This document shows positions 6,764-10,121 of a stretch of 10,121 bases of DNA, piece after piece (position 1 is the stretch's first letter; each line of letters begins with the position of its first letter). Position numbers and translations under genes: made by a program. The DNA is from JBEKHI01 sp050012355 (lineage in GTDB: Bacteria > Actinomycetota > Actinomycetes > Streptosporangiales > Streptosporangiaceae). The notes beneath the pieces were generated by a model. The model had not been told where the DNA came from. It did not search any database and saw only the letters and a list, made by a program, of their open reading frames with translations. The stretch is from NCBI GenBank assembly GCA_050012355.1, contig JBEKHI010000314.1, positions 1-10,121 of the forward strand. Reading direction: 5' to 3'.

Positions 6764-7689
6764 TGGGTCCCAGGTTGTCTACATTGATCGTCGTCGTGAC
6801 GGCCCTGGCCGCCTCGCTGATCATGGGAATCTCGGCGGTCGCCGACCAGCGCAGCACCAAGCGGGTCGAGTCCCGGCGGCCGCTATCGCCCCGGATCCTG
6901 GTCGACTTGATCCAGCAGCCGCTGTGGCTGGCCGCCATCGCCGCGAACATCGCCGGCTTCGCCCTGCAGGTCGTCGCGCTCGATTTCGGGAGCCTCGCGC
7001 TGGTGCAGCCGATCCTGGTCTGCGACCTGGTTTTCGCCACCCTGATCGCTCGCTATACGGGACGGCGGGACAGTCTGTCCCGCGCGTCCACGGCGTACAT
7101 GTTCGCCGGGGTCTTCGCCACCGCGGCGGGCGTGGCCGGGTTCCTCGCCGTGGGGCAGCCGTCCGGCGGCCGCCCGCGGGTCAGCTTCGGCATCCTGCCG
7201 CCGCTGGCCATCGGCCTCGTCGCGGTGGTCGGCGGGTGCCTGGCCGTCGCGGCCAGAGACCGGAATCTGCGGCCGCTCGCGCTCGCGCTGGCCTGCGGCG
7301 TCAGCTACGGAACCGCGGCCTTCCTGACCAAGCTGGTGACGTCGGAATTCGGCGGCGGAGCGGCTCAGGTGTTCGGCAACTGGCCGATCTACCTGTTCGC
7401 GGTCGTCGGGCCGGCCGGGTTCATCCTCAACCAGAACGCCCTCCAGGAGGGCAGGTTCCTGGCCCCGGTCCAGGCCATCATCACCACCGCCGACCCGGTG
7501 CTCTCGGTCGGCCTCGGCGTGCTCTGGCTGGGCGTTCGGCTGCGCGGCGGCCCGGCGGAGATCTTCGGCGAGGTCGCCTCGCTGCTGCTGATGGCCGTCG
7601 GGATCGTCGTCACCTCCTACCACGCCCCGCAGGTCGGGCACCGAGCCAGCCGGCAAGCGGTAGGCCCCTTGCCGGATGCGGGGGCCTGA
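6763..7689 (+). CDS. DMT-family (EamA-like) transporter
   Basis: A 308-residue integral membrane protein with about nine to ten hydrophobic helices. It matches the actinobacterial DMT permeases that begin with one helix ending in a short basic motif (ADQRSTKRV, residues 27-35), continue with PLWLAAIAANIAGFALQVVAL (about 52-72) and then FGSLALVQPILVCDLVF (74-90). The substrate is not predictable; relatives include metabolite and drug exporters. The C-terminal tail (about 285-308) is hydrophilic and probably cytoplasmic. GTG 6763 overlaps the preceding TAG by one base. TTG at 6775 is a possible alternative start that would still keep the first helix. The gene ends 17 bp before zwf. No functional link to zwf or to the hopanoid-like genes can be shown. 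Confidence 0.85.
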   Translation: MGPRLSTLIVVVTALAASLIMGISAVADQRSTKRVESRRPLSPRILVDLIQQPLWLAAIAANIAGFALQVVALDFGSLALVQPILVCDLVFATLIARYTGRRDSLSRASTAYMFAGVFATAAGVAGFLAVGQPSGGRPRVSFGILPPLAIGLVAVVGGCLAVAARDRNLRPLALALACGVSYGTAAFLTKLVTSEFGGGAAQVFGNWPIYLFAVVGPAGFILNQNALQEGRFLAPVQAIITTADPVLSVGLGVLWLGVRLRGGPAEIFGEVASLLLMAVGIVVTSYHAPQVGHRASRQAVGPLPDAGA

Positions 7690-7699
7690 CGCGTAGCGT
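7669..7699 (+). promoter_or_regulatory. Candidate leaderless promoter of zwf
   Basis: A TTGCCG hexamer at 7669-7674 and TAGCGT at 7694-7699, 19 bp apart, resemble a -35/-10 pair. The -10 ends 7 nt before ATG 7707 and no Shine-Dalgarno sequence lies in between, so zwf would be made from a leaderless mRNA. The -35 lies inside the 3' end of the transporter gene. Confidence 0.45.
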
Positions 7700-7706
7700 T
7701 AGCTTC

Positions 7707-9113
7707 ATGACGACCGATGATCCCGGACCCGTGGTCTTCGTCCTTTTCGGGGCCACCGGCGACCTGGCCAAGAGAATGGTGCTGCCCGCGTTCTACCGGC
7801 TGGCGCGCGAAGGGCTGTTGCCGCGGCAGTGGCTGCTGGTGGGCAACGGCCGCGGCGACGTCTCCGACGAGAGCTTCCGTAACGAGGTACGCGAAGCACT
7901 CATCGAATTCGACGCCAAGCCAGAGCCCGCGGAATGGGACGCCTTCGCCAAGCGACTGCTGTTCGCCGGCGGCGGGTTCACCGCCGACAATCCCGGTCAG
8001 CTGCTCGACGTGCTGGCCGGGGCGCGCGGGGAACTAGGCGGCGACCCGCAGCTCGTGTGCTACCTGGCCGTCCCGCCGGTCGCCTTTATCGGACTGACGA
8101 AGGCCCTGGGCCAGCACGGGCTCGCCTCGGGGTCGCGCGTCGTCTACGAGAAGCCATTCGGCACGTCGAAGGACGACTTCCATAAACTCGACCAAGTCGT
8201 CCATTCCGTGCTGGACGAGCAGCAGGTGTACCGGATCGACCACTTCCTGGGGAAGGAAGCGACCCAGGATCTGCATATGCTGCGTTTCGCCAACGGATCG
8301 TCGGCCGCGTACTGGAGCCGCGAGCACATCGAGTCGGTGCAGATCGACGTGCCAGAGACGCTCGGCATCGAGGACCGGGCGCAGTTCTACGACGCCACCG
8401 GCGCGGTGCTGGACATGCTGGTCACCCACCTGTTCCAGGTGGCGGCCGAGGTCGCGATGGAACCGCCGGCCAGCCTGCACCCGATGGACCTGCAGGGCGC
8501 CCGCGAGGAGGTCATCGGCTGCTTCCGGCCGCTGGACCCGTCCGAGGTGGTGCTCGGCCAGTTCGACGGCTACCGGGACGTGGCGGGAGTCGATCCGGAG
8601 TCCAAGCGAGACACCTTCGTCGCGGCCCGGCTGTGGATCGACAGTGATCGCTGGCGCGACGTTCCGTTCTACCTGCGCACCGGCAAGCGGATGGCCGAAT
8701 CTCACCAGCGGGTCAGCCTGATCCTCCGCGAGCCGCCAGGACCGCTGGCCGGCCAACTGCCGCGCTACGGCAACGTGCTGTCGTTCTCGCTGGCCGGCGA
8801 CGGCGAGATCGATCTGACCATGGTGACCAAGAAGCCGGGCCCGACGCTGGACCTCGACGTGGCCAACGCGTCGATCCCGCTGGGCAGCCTGCACGACGCG
8901 GATCCGCTGCCGCCGTATGTCCGGCTGATCCACGACGTGCTGCTCGGCGACCGCTCGCTGTTCACCCGCCCGGACGGCCTCGAAGCGGTATGGATAGCGG
9001 CTCAGCCGCTACTGTCCACGCCGCCCGAGATCAAGTCCTACCGGCCCGGGTCCTGGGGACCGCCGCAAGCCCGCGAGCTTCTCGAACCGGGCTACTGGCT
9101 CCTCGGTCAGTAA
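7707..9113 (+). CDS. zwf: Glucose-6-phosphate dehydrogenase
   Basis: Oxidises glucose 6-phosphate to 6-phosphogluconolactone with NAD(P)+, the entry step of the oxidative pentose phosphate pathway in the cytoplasm. The 468-residue protein has the dinucleotide loop GATGDLAKR (15-23), EKPFG (148-152), the substrate motif RIDHFLGKE (176-184), the catalytic-type histidine at 241 in DMLVTHLFQ, and FYLRTGKRM (321-329). It is somewhat shorter than the roughly 500-residue housekeeping form, which suggests the compact actinobacterial paralogue, not the copy usually found in the tkt-tal-zwf-opcA cluster. None of those partners is present here. The ATG follows the transporter stop by 17 bp and has no ribosome site but a well placed -10 hexamer. 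Translation ends at TAA 9111-9113. The start is well supported because the NADP-binding strand follows directly. Confidence 0.95.
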   Translation: MTTDDPGPVVFVLFGATGDLAKRMVLPAFYRLAREGLLPRQWLLVGNGRGDVSDESFRNEVREALIEFDAKPEPAEWDAFAKRLLFAGGGFTADNPGQLLDVLAGARGELGGDPQLVCYLAVPPVAFIGLTKALGQHGLASGSRVVYEKPFGTSKDDFHKLDQVVHSVLDEQQVYRIDHFLGKEATQDLHMLRFANGSSAAYWSREHIESVQIDVPETLGIEDRAQFYDATGAVLDMLVTHLFQVAAEVAMEPPASLHPMDLQGAREEVIGCFRPLDPSEVVLGQFDGYRDVAGVDPESKRDTFVAARLWIDSDRWRDVPFYLRTGKRMAESHQRVSLILREPPGPLAGQLPRYGNVLSFSLAGDGEIDLTMVTKKPGPTLDLDVANASIPLGSLHDADPLPPYVRLIHDVLLGDRSLFTRPDGLEAVWIAAQPLLSTPPEIKSYRPGSWGPPQARELLEPGYWLLGQ

Positions 9114-9150
9114 GTTTCTCACGGCTCTTGCGGATCTCGCGGCTCCCACC

Positions 9151-9228
9151 GGCCCGGGTGATCATGGTGAGTGCCGCACCAACCAGCAAAGAGGCTTTGC
9201 AGTGCAGCACCAACCATGATCACCGGCC
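9151..9228. repeat. Long imperfect hairpin downstream of zwf
   Basis: Arms GGTGATCATGGT (9157-9168) and ACCATGATCACC (9213-9224) pair perfectly. Two symmetrical mismatches follow, then GTGCCGCAC (9171-9179) pairs with GTGCAGCAC (9202-9210) with one mismatch, so 20 of 23 arm positions match. Outside, GGCC at 9151-9154 can pair with GGCC at 9225-9228 across a 2-nt bulge. The 22-nt loop holds a further hairpin, GCAAAG AGG CTTTGC (9186-9200). The same sequence also reads as a 16-bp direct repeat with one mismatch (9170-9185 and 9201-9216). No T-run follows. It could be an RNA structure, a regulator site or a small palindromic element. Confidence 0.6.
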
Positions 9229-9253
9229 GCGACAGCCGGGCGAGATGTCGCGG
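9227..9253 (+). terminator. GC-rich stem-loop, possible terminator
   Basis: CCGCGACA (9227-9234) and TGTCGCGG (9246-9253) form a perfect 8-bp stem with an 11-nt loop, starting where the larger hairpin ends, 113 bp after the zwf stop. There is no U-tract, which is common for actinobacterial terminators of the hairpin-only kind but leaves the role unproven. Confidence 0.35.
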
Positions 9254-9298
9254 ATGTGGTGGGTGTCGAGGAACTCCTGCAACTGACACTGCGGCGCC

Positions 9299-9328
9299 TT
9301 TAACGCTGTGTCCTCCGGGCCGTAAAGT
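9299..9328 (+). promoter_or_regulatory. Candidate leaderless promoter of the ThyX-like gene
   Basis: TAAAGT at 9323-9328 fits TANNNT and ends 7 nt before GTG 9336, the same spacing as at zwf and the ATPase gene. A weak -35-like TTTAAC at 9299-9304 lies 18 bp upstream. No ribosome site precedes the GTG. Confidence 0.4.
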
Positions 9329-9335
9329 GGCAGCC

Positions 9336-10121
9336 GTGGCTTCGTCCGACCTTACGCCTGCCGAACAGTCCCTACTCGGGCGCTATATGACGAACGTTGA
9401 CCGACGGGTCTTCGCGCTCCGCAATCTTCCCGAGGTCGTGATGGGCGCGCTGTTCAGCCGGTATTCGCGCACCGAGAAAAGCCTGCGCCGAGTCCTGCTC
9501 GAAGAGTTTCTCAACGAGCCAGACGCCGGCATCCCGGCAACGATCGAGGACGACCAGATCGTCGATCGTGAGCGAGCCGAGGCGTTCTACCAGCGGGTGC
9601 TCGTGGGCTACGGAGACGATTCGGTGGCCGAGCTCGCGTCGGCGCACGTCGCGACGGAGCAGGTCTCACAGCTGGCCGCGAAAGCGCTGGAGAATCCGCG
9701 CATCGGCCTGTCACCGCTGGAGAAGTCCACGCGTTACGTCCGCTTCGATCGCCGCGGTCCCGACGGACGATTCCCCTATCACCGGGGACCGGAGCTGACC
9801 CATCCCGCGTACGAGCCCGCCCTCGATCGGCTCTTCGAGACCTACGCGGCGCTCGTCCCGCCCCTGCTCGATCGGGTTCGCGCCCGGTATCCAATCATCC
9901 CCGGGGAGACCGAGCGCGCGTGGAAGGCGGCGACGCGAGCGCGCGTCTTCGATCTCCTGCGCGGACTGCTCCCCGCCGCGACGCTGACGAACCTCGGGCT
10001 GGTAGGCAGCGGGCGGGCGTTCGAGTACCTGCTCACGAAACTGCTCGCTTCCGAGCTCCCCGAGTGCAGGGCACTCGCCGGCGAGCTGCACCGAGAGCTG
10101 GACCAGGTGATCCCGGCGTTC
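9336..10121 (+). CDS. ThyX-family (FAD-dependent thymidylate synthase-like) protein, 3' end outside window
   Basis: An open frame of 262 codons running off the window end. It resembles the long COG1351 proteins annotated as FAD-dependent thymidylate synthase, in which a ThyX-like domain is duplicated. Visible marks are LPEVVMGALFSRYSRTEKSLR (31-51), GYGDDSVAELASAHVATEQVS (91-111), SPLEKSTRYVRFD (126-138), the flavin/helix region RVFDLLRGLLPAATLTNLGLVGSGRAFEYLL (203-233) and LP at 241-242. Classical ThyX enzymes carry RHRx7S before the SxRY element. In this half only STRY is clear and the RHR is absent, so this domain is probably degenerate and any catalytic site would lie in the unseen second half, or the protein has another role. 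GTG 9336 is chosen because of the leaderless spacing; GTG 9327 is also in frame. The gene is separated from zwf by 222 bp with two hairpins. Confidence 0.75.
   Translation, partial: MASSDLTPAEQSLLGRYMTNVDRRVFALRNLPEVVMGALFSRYSRTEKSLRRVLLEEFLNEPDAGIPATIEDDQIVDRERAEAFYQRVLVGYGDDSVAELASAHVATEQVSQLAAKALENPRIGLSPLEKSTRYVRFDRRGPDGRFPYHRGPELTHPAYEPALDRLFETYAALVPPLLDRVRARYPIIPGETERAWKAATRARVFDLLRGLLPAATLTNLGLVGSGRAFEYLLTKLLASELPECRALAGELHRELDQVIPAF

Noticed and set aside
6924..7706. Extended N-terminus for G6PDH
   Set aside because: It is an out-of-frame reading of the transporter gene; the NADP-binding strand begins right after ATG 7707.
9151..9228. Integron attC site or IS inverted repeats
   Set aside because: No core-site sequence GTTRRRY, no integrase or transposase nearby, and no flanking target duplication was found.

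Overview
This window comes from a high-GC actinomycete. Third codon positions are strongly G/C, GTG starts are common, and several genes appear to be leaderless. The gene set also fits: a SARP regulator with NB-ARC and TPR domains, an actinobacterial-type DMT transporter, a short G6PDH and a long ThyX-like protein. All confident genes lie on the + strand. No genus can be named from the sequence alone.

Layout. Positions 1-289 hold no convincing gene, but they contain a neat 27-bp interrupted dyad, short direct repeats and a promoter-like hexamer. Next are a RecF/ABC-like AAA ATPase (290-1471) and a full-length AfsR/SARP-type regulator (1542-4340) with one TTA codon near its 3' end. After 30 bp comes a GT-B glycosyltransferase of the MGDG-synthase/MurG-like type (4371-5324). 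It appears to lack the usual N-terminal Gly-rich loop. Its stop overlaps, as ATGA, the start of an hpnJ-like radical SAM gene (5321-6763).

The hpnJ copy is clearly broken. The family sequence can be followed through three successive reading frames. About 17-18 residues are missing inside the radical SAM domain. The C-terminus is replaced by an unrecognised tail with two membrane segments. HpnJ belongs to hopanoid side-chain modification, so the pair looks like an eroding, translationally coupled module in which a sugar was placed on a lipid and then remodelled by a radical enzyme. That pathway reading is inference.

A DMT-family permease (6763-7689), a glucose-6-phosphate dehydrogenase (zwf, 7707-9113) and the 5' part of a long ThyX-family protein (9336 to the window end) complete the window. 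Between zwf and the ThyX-like gene lies a long imperfect hairpin (9151-9228) followed at once by a second hairpin (9227-9253).

A recurring theme is regulatory. Four of the genes (starts 290, 6763, 7707 and 9336) have a TANNNT hexamer ending 6-7 nt before the start codon, the layout of leaderless actinobacterial transcripts. I found no CRISPR array, tRNA, rRNA or intact mobile element. I found no clearly new defence or biosynthetic system. The most interesting material is the damaged glycosyltransferase/HpnJ pair and the structured zwf-thyX spacer.
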